Below are positions 1 to 62,707 of a DNA stretch of 64,000 bases, piece after piece. The translations under genes and the position numbers were made by a program. Source of the stretch: Doris montereyensis (Eukaryota > Mollusca > Gastropoda > Nudibranchia > Dorididae); the NCBI GenBank assembly GCA_037039925.1, contig JAXRKP010000635.1:72501-136500 (forward strand), read 5' to 3'. The notes beneath the pieces are model-generated. The model saw nothing but the letters and a program-made list of their open reading frames with translations, made no database searches and was not told the DNA's origin. Numbering within the stretch: the first letter of the stretch is position 1; each line of letters opens with the position of its first letter.

Positions 1-994
1 GTGGTGGTGGTGTGAAGTTTTTCGTTGTTGTTCTTTATTTAATAACTTGTTTGTTGCTGTTGTTGTCATCGTTGTTGTTGTTGGCTTTATTTTAGTTTGG
101 GTTGGGTTAGAGAGTTTGTTTTGGCAGAGGAAGGGGAGGACGGAGATGTTTTTTATGTGTTGGAGTGGGTAGAGAGGGAAAGGGGCTGGTTTGTTTTGTC
201 TTTCTGACGTTTCATTGATATTACGTCAACCATATGTCTTATCATCATATAATTTCAGAGGCGATGTAGGTCATTTGACCTTTAAGTGCCCCATACATCT
301 CAAAATAATCACGAAAACTTAAAAATGAATAAACATATAGTTATCAATAAGAACAATGCACATTAAATTCATCATAAAAATATTTTAAATTATAGAGCTC
401 CATATCAATGTCATTTTTGGAAATGTTATACTGTTTTGCATTTTTTTTTGTTTTGAACAAAAGTAAATTATTCCATAATTTGTTTGCATATCGGTATATA
501 AAAAAACAGTACAGACACAAATTTATTGATTTATTCTATTGAATGGTACCAACCAATAAACACTAGTTACCCTACAGCTAATTATGTTTTAGAAGTCAAT
601 GATGCTCTTTCCTCAAGGGCCATTCCTTTGACTCTTCATTTCATAGCCTTTTGGGCTGATTCGGGAGAAAATGCAGAAATAATGTAACTCCCTCCTCCGT
701 GATGATTATATTTGGTTTAACTTTGCTTTTCGTACAACGTATTGTTTTCCATAAATGGTTTTATTATCTCATTTACTTCAAATCGGGATGCGTGTGAAGT
801 GGTGAAAATATCGTTTTTATTTGATGAATCAGTGAACATATACATAAATATACTTAGTTCCGTTTTCCACGAGAGTTATCGACTTTAGGTGATTGTTTTT
901 AACGGCATTCATATCTCCTTGTGTGGTAGTTTTGGTTTTGCAGTGCCCTAGTTGTGTGTTCCGCCACAAAGAAATGCATCACTTAACAAGTAAT
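1..994. other. upstream region of NCBP1, no gene seen
   Basis: No conserved reading frame is recognisable. The first 200 bases are rich in GTT/TGG simple sequence. The last part must hold the NCBP1 promoter and 5' UTR, but I see no TATA box or other core element that I can place with confidence. Confidence 0.5.
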
Positions 995-27777
<26,783 letters not shown>

Positions 27778-27828
27778 GACTCCACTTCCAGCGTAATCAC
27801 CTTGTGTTTGTGGAGATCATTTTTAGGG

Positions 27829-28345
27829 CTGCATCTTCTCTTTATTGAGTCGGTTTGGAAGAAATTATTTCTAGGCTTGCATCTTCTCTTTATTGAGTCA
27901 GTTTGGAAAAAATAATTTCTAGGCTTGCGTCTCCTCTTTATTGAGTCGGTTTGGAAGAAATCATTTTTAGGCTTGTATCTTCTCTTTATTGAGGCCGTTT
28001 GGGAGAAATCATTTCTAGGCTTGCGTCCTCTGTTTATGGAGTCAATTTGGAAGAAATCATTTTCTAGGCTTGCGTCTTTTCTTTATTGAGGCCGTTTGGA
28101 AGAAATCATTTCTAGGCTTGCGTCTTCTCTTTATTGAGTCAGTTTGGAAGAAATCATTTCTAGGCTTGTGTCTTCTCTTTATTGAGGCCGTTTGGAAGAA
28201 TTCATTTCTAGGCTTGCGTCCTCTCTTTATTGAGGCCATTTGGAAGAAATCATTTCTAGGCTTGCGTCTTCTCTTTATTGAGTCAGTTTGGAAGAAATCA
28301 TTTCTAGGTTTGCGTCTTCTCTTTCTTGAGTCAGTATGGGAAAAT
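27829..28345 (+). repeat. 48-bp tandem repeat in the NCBP1 3' UTR, about 11 units
   Basis: The unit runs tcttctctttattgagtcgg, tttggaagaaatcatttcta, ggcttgcg. It starts about 50 bases after the stop codon. As 48 is divisible by three, open frames arise on both strands (SIKRRRKPRNDFFQT units on the minus strand), with no sign that they are translated. Confidence 0.96.
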
Positions 28346-28589
28346 GACAAAAAGGGTATGGGGTTTGGATAGGGATGGGGCATGTTTTCATGTGATGCCG
28401 AGAATACAAGATTGTAAGCATTCTTTATTTGGGATTTTTGTTTGTCGCATTGGGAGGTCAGGGGGAAAGAGACAGTTATGGTTCCATCTTTTTTTTCTTT
28501 TTTTTTCGATTTTAATCTTGTTCTATTGAAGTTGCTGTTTGTCATTACATTTTTTAAAACTTTGCTCTACATTTCTTTGTTCACGCTTG

Positions 28590-28595
28590 AATAAA
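28590..28595 (+). terminator. probable NCBP1 polyadenylation signal AATAAA
   Basis: AATAAA in gcttgaataaagagac, about 810 bases after the stop, followed by T-rich sequence. It is the first good signal downstream of the coding region. Confidence 0.7.
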
Positions 28596-28882
28596 GAGAC
28601 TTTTATGTTTTTCAAAAACATCCTCACCTTTAAGATAATTTTTTTGACATTTGTACATTAGATTTGAAGATGGAATATAAAAACAACACTTTTGTAATTG
28701 ATACTACCAGTTATTGCCGAGGCAAGAGGAATGGGTGGAATGTAAGTTTGTTTGAAAAAGAGAGAATATTCAAGTGTGTGTTTTTTATAAATGATGGCAG
28801 TGTAGTAGTAAGTTGTAGTTGCCTATAGATATGTTGTTTTTATTTGTCAAATGAACGATTAAAATGATGATTGAATTGCGGA

Positions 28883-29015
28883 TGGTTGGCGGGTGCTGCT
28901 GGTAGGTCCTATTTCATTCTTTCCTTCTTTCACTTATCCTTCATCTTGCTGTTTTCTCTTAATTCACCCTGAGATCACCAAAACGGTGGGCTGGGTTAAT
29001 TTCAATGAAACAAAC
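28883..29015 (+). repeat. SINE-A copy (intergenic)
   Basis: A full-length example: ggttggcgggtgctgctggt, catcttgctgttttctctta, attcaccctgagatcac, ending aatttcaatgaaacaaac. Confidence 0.8.
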
Positions 29016-30682
29016 AAAATAGGATTGAATTTCAGTGGGGTTTTTTAAAGGGCAGTTTTGAAACCGACAGATTTTGCTCAGGTTCTGTGCATTGCAAACA
29101 ATTGCTGATACCATGCCAAATCTGGGTTTTGCTTTTCAAATGATAACATTCTGTTGTGCTAATGGTCAATAAGATTGAAAGTGGTCATTATTTTAATTGT
29201 GTACAAAGCTGCTTTTTTTCTTTCCAGTTTTTGCTTACCATTTTACTGGTAGATTTAGTTTTTTTCATAATTGCCAAAAAATTGTGTGACCAGGGCAATG
29301 GTGTCTTATCTTGCTTCGTTATGAAGGGAAAATTGTGCACTGTGTCAATTTCAGACAACTTGTCATTTCCTTCGTTTTTAACAATTCTATATTTAGATGG
29401 AAGAAGGTGTCTTATTTCATTCCGTCATATTTTTTTAAATTTCTTGTAAAGAACGTCCATTGATATTTCACCACAGTCATAGGCCGTGTGATGTAAAATT
29501 TATGATACAGACAAATGTATTCATGTAAAATCTTGCAGCTCGACTAGAGACAATGAGGACAGTTTTGTGTAAAAATGGAAGGGAAGTGACTTTTTATTTT
29601 TATTTACAAAGTCAACTTCTCACGTCAATGCGTAGTTTCTTTGAGTTTTTTTCATATTTATCATGCTATTCATGCCTGCCAGCTATCGCAGAAGAGTAGA
29701 GATCATCCTTGATTGATGTTTGAATTATATATTCCAGTAAAAGAGCCTAGGTTTTCAACTTGCTTATTTTCTTTTGTTGTATTTACTTTAAATTTACAAG
29801 TTATAATACTAGATTTCTTTATCATTTTAAAACCAGCACATTAATTATTTGATCAAAACTTTTTCAAACTGAAATGTTTGTAAACTCTAAATATTTGATG
29901 GTGTTTGTAAATTGAAGCTTAGAAAATGAGCTGAAATAAGATGACTTTAACTCATTCAAGATGCATTGTAGTGGGTCTCTCTGAAATGCTGAGACACATA
30001 ATTTTGACTCATTTTCAATCAGGTGTAAATTCTTTATCCAGTGATGGTAAAGATGAATGTTATTTTTGCTTTTTTTAGGAAATATTTTAGCTTTTCAACA
30101 ATGTAAATTTTTCTTTCACACCTTGATTATCAAGTGTATAATGCTTTTACAACTGAATACATTTCAATAACACACAATAGAACTAAATCAAAGAAAATAT
30201 GGATATTTTTCATAAAACTTTATTCCTGTATCATTGTCGGAACCATCTTGCATTGCTAATTCAAGGGCTTCATTCACATTGAATGGTTGTCGCTTGCTTG
30301 AGGACGCCATGTTGATAGGAGTGTGTTTTCACTCTTCATACATGCATCTAAAAAAAAAAGAGGCCCAGCTAATTATAAGGTGTGTAAGACAATAAATAAT
30401 TAAAACTTTCAATTCATAGTTAAATCTCCTGTTGTGTTGAGTTTTTTTCTATGAATAAATGGTGTACAAACAGTGCAGACTGTGTACTATATGGCTGGTA
30501 CATTTCCAGTGGACAGATATGGCCCGCACGTCTTCAATGAGTTAAAGCTATCTGTAAAATCCTTAACATGTGTGTTTCTCTTGTCTTTGATGATCAGCCT
30601 CGGTCTGAAAATATGTTGTAATGTCTATACATGATCTAGATGTGTCTGTTCTTTGCTTTTTCTTCCTTATTTTGATAACTGT

Positions 30683-30812
30683 GGGTGGTTGGCGGGTGCT
30701 AAGGGTAGGTCCTACTGCTTTCCTTTCACTCTTTCCCTTATCTTTCATCTTTCTGTTTCTTCTTCTGAATTCACCCTGAGATGGACGAGGTAAATTTTAT
30801 TGAAACAAACAA
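30683..30812 (+). repeat. SINE-A copy (intergenic)
   Basis: ggtggttggcgggtgctaag at the left, ttcaccctgagat in the core, ending ttattgaaacaaac. Confidence 0.78.
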
Positions 30813-31453
30813 ACTTTTTGACTACTGTTGGTGTTTTTCCTATTTCTTATTTTTTCCTTTTTTCCTTTTCGTCTGTTTATAATTGTATCATCTGGTAAAC
30901 AGTTTTCCTTCAACTCTGCACTCCGGCACACTGTGGCTTGCACACAAGCAGCAAGAAGATAATGTTTTAATTTTAAATTCCTACCAATCTGCTGCTCCAT
31001 GTCATTAGTGTTACAGATAGATTATATTTCACACAGTAATTTGTTTTTGATAGAGCTTCATACTGAAACCTGAGACTGAGATAGTGATTTTCATCTCATC
31101 TGTGTTTCATCACTTTTTATTGTGCAGTTGTTAACTTCTCTGTCAATTATTTTTTTTTATGATGTCCGATGCATAAAAAAAATGCTATTATTACACCTAT
31201 TAAAAGCTTTCTTGTTGTTACTTTTTACACTTTTTGTTGTTGCTGTCACTGTTATAAGTCACGTAAAGTCAATGTCGAGTGTGAGACTGACTGAGAACTG
31301 AGAAAGACGAAAGCATGTTGATTTGACACAAAGCTGGCATCAACAGTTTGCTTTGAAATACGAAGATCAATGCAGGTGTCTGTGGAGCAGTTGATTACAG
31401 TTAAAAGTGGGTGCTAGGTAATGTTGTCACTGTCACCATGAAAATGAAAGCAT

Positions 31454-31598
31454 GGGCAGTTAGTAACAGGGGCGTCTGGTAGCTTCTACTTCTTTCCTTT
31501 CCCTCTTTCATTTAACTTTCATCTTGCTGTTTCCTTTTAATTCACTCTGAAATCATTGCATTATGATGGACGGCGGAAATTTCAATACAACAAATAAT
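31454..31598 (+). repeat. SINE-A copy (intergenic)
   Basis: Diverged left end; core catcttgctgtttcctttta and attcactctgaaatcattgc; ends aatttcaatacaacaaat. Confidence 0.72.
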
Positions 31599-31749
31599 AC
31601 CACCATAATGAAAATAAAATGTTAAATTCACTTGGTAATACTACTAATAGGTCAGTAGACTGAAATACTGTTTTAAGCCTTTGGATTCAATTGAATTGAA
31701 TCAACGTAATATCTTCTAATTTAACAATTTTCTCAAGTTTTTCTACAAA

Positions 31750-31860
31750 AATTACCCCCTGGTCCAGGTAGGTGGATCACCATAGTTTCGGATGACGGAC
31801 GATAAAAAGGAGGTCCCGTTTGCAGATCACAACACTCTGTGCACATTAAAGATAGGCTAC
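31750..31860 (+). repeat. interspersed repeat D
   Basis: Contains ccctggtccaggtag, cggacgataaaaaggaggtc and cacaacactctgtgcacatt. The last motif also occurs at 22300-22330, and the first part is inverted at 12760-12845. Confidence 0.6.
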
Positions 31861-32234
31861 CCAGTCTAGAGTATTGGAAGAAAGTCTTTTTCAATGTTAA
31901 TATTATGGCATGTTACTGAAAGCATACATTTTGTACAAGGAGCCTACACAAGTGACACAAAACCCACATGTACATGGTCATGTGTATAATTCAATTTTGA
32001 TGTAAGCGCATAAAAGAAAGTGGGTCAAATTTAAATCTAGATCTCGTAGAGATGAGTCGGAAGAAATCTATTCACAATCCCTTACCCTGAATCCACTATC
32101 CTTTGGAAAATGAAAAACAAGTATCAAGAAAGGGATGCTGGAGCTGGTAATAAATTGAAATAGGTCAACAGGAACAGAAGAGGACTGATGCCTGCCTTTG
32201 GCCATTTTATTCAATGAGTTAGCATGGTTTTAAA

Positions 32235-32540
32235 GTTCCTTCAAGGCCATTACGGCTCAAACTCAAACTCAAAGCCAGAGCTTATCCAGGTTTCTATAGT
32301 GTAAAGCAGAAAAGGTGATGATGACGCTAGTCTGATGCCGGTTTTTTAATCCCATTCAAGCTAATGCTACTAACCAATTACATCTGGATTGAATGGGAAA
32401 TATCCGTGTTAAGTGTCTTTCTCAAGCGACACGAAGTTAAACCTAGCTTTGCTAAATTAATTGCTAGCATTAAAATAGCATTCAAACCCGGGACCTCATG
32501 ATCTCAAGTCTAGCAGCCTAATCACTCGGTCACCACACTT
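32235..32540 (-). repeat. tRNA-derived SINE-B copy, minus strand
   Basis: The minus strand shows a tRNA-like head (gaccgagtgattaggctgct; B-box-like ggtcccgggtttgaatgc) and the family body (aaagacacttaacacggata-like, ccggcatcagactagcgtc). About 250 bp upstream of an opposite-strand copy. Confidence 0.78.
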
Positions 32541-32669
32541 TACAACATTATTACTAGTACTGGGGATACTTTGATGATTTACAAGTATGTGAAACTGAAA
32601 CCCTAAGTGGTATCAATAATATATCAAGCACAATTAGTAGTAGATTGAGTCAGTAGTCGATATTGAGTT

Positions 32670-33190
32670 TATGTGGGTAGGCATGAACAATACTTTTTCA
32701 ACATTTATGGCAGCTTAGGTGAATGAACTTTCTACTCAAAGACGGAAATGGTGAAATTTTCCGTATAAATGTAATTTTTTGTAGAATGAGGTATCGGTGG
32801 CCGAGTGGTTAAGCTGTCGGACTTGGGATAATGAGGTCCTAGTGCTGAATCCTAGCAAGGCTAGGTCTGACGTTGCATTCCTTGGAAAAGACACTTAACA
32901 CGCATTTTCCCCACTCAACCCAGGTGCAAATTGGTACAAACACTAGCTTGGGAATAAAAACCTGCATCAGACTAACGTCCTGTCCAGGGGGTGATTATTA
33001 TGCCCTTTTGAAAACAGGATATGCTCCGGCTCTATGGGCCGTAACGGCCTTGAAGGAATTTTACTTTTTTGGGGTTTGAAAATTTCCTTAAATGAGAACG
33101 ATCTAGGTATCATTTAGAAACGACATGCCAAGTATGGGTACAGGCAGGGACGCGTTCTGCTTGGTTATTTGTTGCCAGGAACCACCTGTA
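32670..33190. repeat. repeat C split by a SINE-B insertion
   Basis: The left half (ggcatgaacaatac, tctactcaaagacgg) and right half (aaatgagaacgatc, catttagaaacgac) match, in order, the continuous copy at 9165-9445. Between them lies the SINE at 32790-33072. Confidence 0.65.
32790..33072 (+). repeat. tRNA-derived SINE-B copy (best preserved)
   Basis: The head ggtggccgagtggttaagct is a near-consensus pol III A box, as in tRNA-Leu/Ser, with B-box-like gtgctgaatcctagc about 45 bases on. The body has ctgacgttgcattccttgg, cgcattttccccactcaacc and ctccggctctatgggccgta. It is a SINE, not a tRNA gene: there is no acceptor-stem pairing and the body is long. Confidence 0.82.
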
Positions 33191-33601
33191 AAATATTGCA
33201 ATACACCAAGAAGGTACTAGATCTACTATGATTTCTTTGCAATACACACATCACATCAACTTGCTTTACCCAATACACACACACATACCAGCTCCACACT
33301 ACACTTCTCTGTAGGGCCTTTCACTATCAGGTTCGCTGCTGGCGACATCACGCGCAGCCTGTGGTATTTTTTTCCCTACCTCTCCCTTCCAGTGGTGCCC
33401 TTTCGCAATAGGAACCAATAAAGCTTAGTTAACTCTACAAAAATATTCTCGGAATAGGGTCAAAGGTTGTGGTATTCCATCCTCGAACTGAGGTGGTGCA
33501 TGCGCGCCCGCTGATTGACGAATTCTATTTTATCGAGATCCTTACCATCTAGACTAAGCTCTACGTGCTCTGATGCTGATACACACTAATGTGTGTTGCG
33601 C

Positions 33602-34160
<559 letters not shown>

Positions 34161-34813
34161 TCGTTACACGAGTACATGTACTACTAGTTACTACATTGTG
34201 TTTTATGATTTATATCAATTCTCTGAAAGTATAATACTATGGCAGTATTTTTATCGTGGCACCACCTACAATAATAGGTACGCCACGCCTTTGGATGCAG
34301 GCAACAGAGCTTTTGACGGTAACATGGATATCTTTTATATGGAATTTACTTGGTCATAATCTCACAGACTAGCCTGCCAGTGACAGACATTCACTTATCA
34401 AATGTATACTTCTCAAGGGGAGAGAAAGAAATGAACATTCATTTTTACAGAGCATGCTTTCTTTATAATACGTGGTGCAAGTTTTAATGAAGATTATGGT
34501 AGCTGTGTCTGTGACCCACACAACCAGACCTACTACTTGCAAGAAACTTAAAACAAAGGTTCGCTTTGTAACTAAACAATAAAACCCACTCACACACACA
34601 CATAGGAAATGCATTTACCAGAACCGTCATGAATCAGATACAATGGATGCCTTTAATTTACTTCAGAAGAACATAGAGTCAGACATAGAATATATATATT
34701 AATTTTCCTTTAAGGCTATAGACATGAAAATGGCTAACTGTTTATCCCATTAGATAAGCTTAGACTTATTACAAGAACAACTATAATAAAGATCAGGTTG
34801 TCATATAAATATG

Positions 34814-34936
<123 letters not shown>

Positions 34937-35175
34937 GGTCTCATCTTCAAACATTGATTATCACCTGCACTCATTTTACCTAATACTAATACAACTGCCA
35001 ACATAAATTAAACACAGAAACAATAGCAACACGAGAGCGTAAAAACAAAATTTTAATAGGTGACTTTAAAATCAATAATGGATTAACAGTTTGTGGTTAA
35101 ATTCAAAATCACGCACGCTGACAGTAGTACTCAAGAATCGAGCTAGTCAGTAACATGTACATGTATTAATATCAT

Positions 35176-35256
35176 GAAGAAGAAGAAGAAGAAGAAGAAG
35201 AAGAAGAAGAAGAAGAAGAAGAAGAAGAAGAAGAAGAAGAAGAAGAAGAAGAAGAA
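35176..35256. repeat. (GAA)27 trinucleotide repeat
   Basis: Twenty-seven uninterrupted GAA units, about 285 bp upstream of the first KIF11 ATG, so probably in its promoter region. Confidence 0.97.
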
Positions 35257-35376
35257 ATTTGGAGAAAATTTCCGTTTATGGATTAAGATTCTTGAGAATA
35301 AGAATATGTGTCCATAACAACCCGGACTCACTTCAAAAGTTTCATTTCAACAAGGGAGATAACTCTCATGCTGTAA

Positions 35377-35412
35377 TTTGATTGGTCAACTTGAAATCGA
35401 GCCGATTTCGAA
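35377..35412 (+). promoter_or_regulatory. candidate KIF11 promoter elements (inverted CCAAT box, CHR-like TTCGAA)
   Basis: attgg at 35381 is a CCAAT box in reverse, and TTCGAA at 35407 resembles a cell-cycle homology region. Vertebrate KIF11 is a G2/M gene controlled by such pairs. Both motifs are short, so this is a guess from position and spacing. Confidence 0.25.
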
Positions 35413-35553
35413 CTCAAAACATTGTTTTTGGCATCGTCAGGCTAACCTTTATTTATTAGCTTTCTTGTCTAGATGATTAAAAAAACAATTTGTATCTGGA
35501 ATTCTAAATCTACACAATTGTGATCCTCCCAAATATCACGATGTCGAAACAAA

Positions 35554-58763
<23,210 letters not shown>

Positions 58764-59490
58764 ATTTGACATTGAAATGGAGTTTACTTTGACTAGTTTA
58801 GACTATTTATTTTTAAAATGTTTTTAAATTCTTCTTGCTTTGTTTCCCTGTTCATTTTATCCCATTAAATCCCATCATGAGCTCAAGCGAGTTTGGCGTA
58901 TGAAGGTTCACTGCTTGTATTGTCCACTTTTATGATCTTCTTTTATGGTACCAACTATTGGCCTACAACTGGACGTAATATAAAAATCTTAATGGTTTGA
59001 TCATGTCAGTAGCACTTGTCTTACAGTTCAAAGATTCATGGTTCAAATTTCAGCAGATAAACATGTGCCTAGTAAAACCATCCTGTGAAAACTCATTTTC
59101 CTGGGACTTCAAATTTAGATAATTAAATTGTTTAATATAGCATTTCGCTATAGTTACTATGTCTGTTGCCTGCTTTTGAATAAATGATGAGTTAAGAACA
59201 GTATTTGTAAGGAATCACACTCAAACCTTGTTATACTGCCGACTGCTGTGCCAGTGGTAACTTGGCGTTATAAAGGGAATAACGAGATGAGTGTACTTGC
59301 AAAGGGAATTAGTAGTTGGTAGATTGGCAAAAGGCAGACTATTTTTTCAAGTACGCCTACTTCAAATAGTTTTCTGTGCACGTATGATTTTTCTAATAAT
59401 TCCTTCTTCATAATTTAATTTACTGACTGTTTTATTTGTGTAATGGCCAAATCATTGTATCTGTTGCACGCTTGTTAATGATCATGTGGG

Positions 59491-59525
59491 AATAAAATTA
59501 TGAGTGGATTTCTTATTCAAATAAA
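59491..59525 (+). terminator. probable KIF11 polyadenylation signals
   Basis: Two AATAAA hexamers at 59491 and 59520, about 730-760 bases after the stop. A weaker ATTAAA lies near 58863. Confidence 0.6.
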
Positions 59526-60057
59526 ATATCATTCTTCAATAATCATTCTGTTGGGAAAGTCTATCATTTAAATCTGTTTATTATTATGAATAATTTATAA
59601 TAAATCTAAAACAATTTTTATTGATGTATGAATTTTCAGCAATTGTCTACATAATAATAATATATCATGTATTCATTTATTGGTGAGAGTGTGCCCTCAG
59701 CTGACTAGGTTTGTAGTACATGTACATACATGCTATTTTAAAGAAGTTATACTCTTGCTTCTGGGTCACTGTTTTGTCATAGCACACACACAATTACACA
59801 AACCAATGCTCTTGATAAGAGTCTTATTCAAAAATAATCACACAGAGGATCCCTCCATTTTTACTAATTGTATTCCTGATACAGGAGTTCATTGTCTTTT
59901 AGTAGACATATAGACAACAACAAAAAATCTTATCAAGTCCTAGTGTTACATGTACTACTGTTACTACAGAACAACGTTGTCACTTCCCTTTCTATGTGCT
60001 TTTATTTTTTTACACAAAGAAAACTTGGTTTGCTTTTATACTGACAAAGATGATGCG

Positions 60058-60198
60058 TGGGTGGTTGGTGGGTGCTGCTAGTAGGTGCTCCTTTCCTCTC
60101 CTGTTTTACTTTGTCTTTCATCTTGCTGTTTCCTCTTAATTCACCCTGAGATCACTGCAATGGGGGGACGGGGTAAATTTCAATGAAATAAAGATGTT
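60058..60198 (+). repeat. SINE-A copy (downstream of KIF11)
   Basis: gggtggttggtgggtgctgc, atcttgctgtttcctcttaa, ttcaccctgagatcactgca, ending aatttcaatgaaataaag. Confidence 0.8.
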
Positions 60199-62307
60199 TT
60201 GAAAATTTTTAAAGAACAAAGTTTAGTCATTGAGATTCAATACTTATGCAATTAAACATGTTTCCGTTAAAAAGTATCTTTATCTCTGTCTGTTGGTCTC
60301 TTGTTTTTCTTTCTTTTGTTGTTCATATCTTGAAAATAAAACAAACAATGTGAAATCTCAGTAATTATCTATATATGCATTCATTTATTAGTATGTGTGT
60401 GCCATTGGCTGAATGAAGGTTTTCTATTTCATAGACACATCCTATATAAAATATAAAGAAATTTTCCTGTTGTTTGAACACATAATAATATACAGTGAAA
60501 CCTGTCTATCCGGGCAGTGAGCAGAACCACACCGGGGTCGACCGGTCCAGCCCTCACCTTTACGGAATTAGACTTGTAGGTTATAGGCTGATCCCGCCCT
60601 GTTTTGCGTTTTTGACGGTCAGACAACACGGGCATTTGTTGCAGTAGCAGGAGGTTACTGTTAGAAGAAGGACGAAGGCACAATAGCTCATCAAGACGAG
60701 CCTGGCAAAAGGGAAATCTCTTTAGTTTCACCACCTATGAAAAAATCACAACCTGCTGCCTTGCAGGTTATAGGCCAGACCAAAGGACATGTGGGAAAAG
60801 GGGAAATAATTTGGAGTTCCCAAAACCCTGACAGAAAATAACAAACAGGAGTCTGAGTAGGGGTCCCTAAGGGAGTTTTCAGCCAGGGGAGTCAGTAGGG
60901 GGTCCCAGTTTCAGCCCACCATTTAAGGTACAGTGGGTTTACCCAAAACCGATCCAGAGAAATAAATGTGAGATAACTCTAACCGGATTGAACTTTCGAA
61001 GACGACCCTGGGAATGAACATGAACATTTTTTGACACCACAGCAATACTGTTTTCATATTCCTGGGGTTGACAGCTCTGGTTGTATAGTGATTTATAAAT
61101 ATTTGGCCCTTGACAGTTTGGGGTTAAGTGATTTGATGCCCAAGTCTACAACTACAATATAATATCCCGATATCTGTGTCAAAGTAGTTGATGCAAACAC
61201 CACTTTTTTCATCATTAATCAATAATTAAGAATTTTCAATTGGCTCTATATCACAAATGCTGCAAGCAAATTGAATGTGGATGCAACTGCAACCAAATAC
61301 AGTAGTTCACTATTTGCTGGATAAAACATATGCCCTTTCGGCGCTGAGAAAAGTGTGTTTATGTACCGTGTGTTTATGCAATATCACTGGGAGATAACTC
61401 TTTTATTAAAGTAAAGGTAAGATGTCAGGGATTATTATTGATTACGCCCTTGATTATCACACGCATTAGCGTGACAGTGACAGGTAGGTCTATAAAATTG
61501 GCGTGCAAGTGTAATACTGATTGCTTGTTCACTTTTGTTTTTTTATCTCTTTGGGTTTTTGTTTTTTTTTTCGTTGTTTTTTTTAATTTGCCATCTCAAA
61601 AAGCAGATCAGAAGACATACAAATTTTAGGAAGATATTGCTTTGATTCTCAGCTTTGTAAAAGAAGTGATTGCGCAAAGGAAAATCTAGATCTATCAATA
61701 ATTTTCATGCTTAAAACAAACCCACTAACTATGTACACTCGACCTCAAGAGCCAATCACTCATGGTCTGTGAACTTTAAACCCCGCCCTCACAGCCTTGC
61801 TCTCTTTCAGTGAGCATGTGGATCACTGTCACTATCAATATCACTGATCGTAGTCTTTTTCATTGCATGAATTCTTCGCACTGCCAATCATAACGCATCT
61901 GAGTCAATGATAAATTTATGTTCCACAGAGTAATGTCTGGACAGACAGCTTTTGACTTTGAACATCAAGAAATCAGAGACTAGGACACTAGGAGGAGTGG
62001 GATCAACAGTGTAGGCCAGACATGAGATAAGACTGTCTGAGACATTTGTCTGGGTAGTGCTTGGACTCTGACAGACATTGAAGCTAGACATGGAAGAAGA
62101 CTGACACTAGTGAAACGTTAGCCCTAAACCTAGTATTGCTCACTAAAGTGTGCCATCTGTTCTCATATTATTGTTATTTCTGACAAAAACTCAACAAAAT
62201 ACTCGTTTTAAGGCCTTGGATGGGTATGATTATAGTATGAAGTTGCATTACACAGAAAAAGCGTGTCTATACAGGTCGACCGTGTTTTGACACGATGTTA
62301 TTATTTA

Positions 62308-62491
62308 CAGTAGTCGCTGGATAAAAGCACATTTCATAAATGTAAAAGCACACTGCAATAACACACGCTTACATCTGCTGACCGAATTTTTAATGTATAC
62401 GTATAATAAAAGCGTTCTCATAAACACGGGTGTGCATTAAAGGACACTTTTTCCTGCGCCAAAAGGGTGTGCGTTTATTAGGCGACTACTG
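62308..62491. mobile_element. 184-bp MITE with TA duplication
   Basis: Left end CAGTAGTCGCTGGATAAAAG, right end TTATTAGGCGACTACTG; the outer ten bases are perfect inverted repeats, with further partial pairing inward. TA flanks both sides (62306-62307 and 62492-62493). Too short to encode anything; Tc1/mariner-pogo class by its TA target. Confidence 0.85.
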
Positions 62492-62707
62492 TAGTAAAAA
62501 ATCAGTCAACAGAGAAAGCATGTGTTTATGCAGAGTGTGCTTTATAGGATTCTCAGTATCCAGCAGTACATAACACTAGTCACAATTAACAGCGGAATAG
62601 AACGCAAAACGTTAAGTAAGGGAACAAATTAAACTGTAACACACATAAATACTCAGACGAGTCATATTTATAATTTCTAACTGACGTAAAGTAAATATAT
62701 ATATATA

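Noticed and set aside
28057..28545. 162-codon Lys/Arg-rich repetitive frame on the minus strand
   Set aside because: It is produced by the 48-bp 3' UTR repeat; no start context, splice site or similarity supports a gene.
32790..32860. tRNA-Leu or tRNA-Ser gene
   Set aside because: A-box match is good, but the acceptor stem does not pair and the sequence continues into a body shared with four other copies: it is a SINE.
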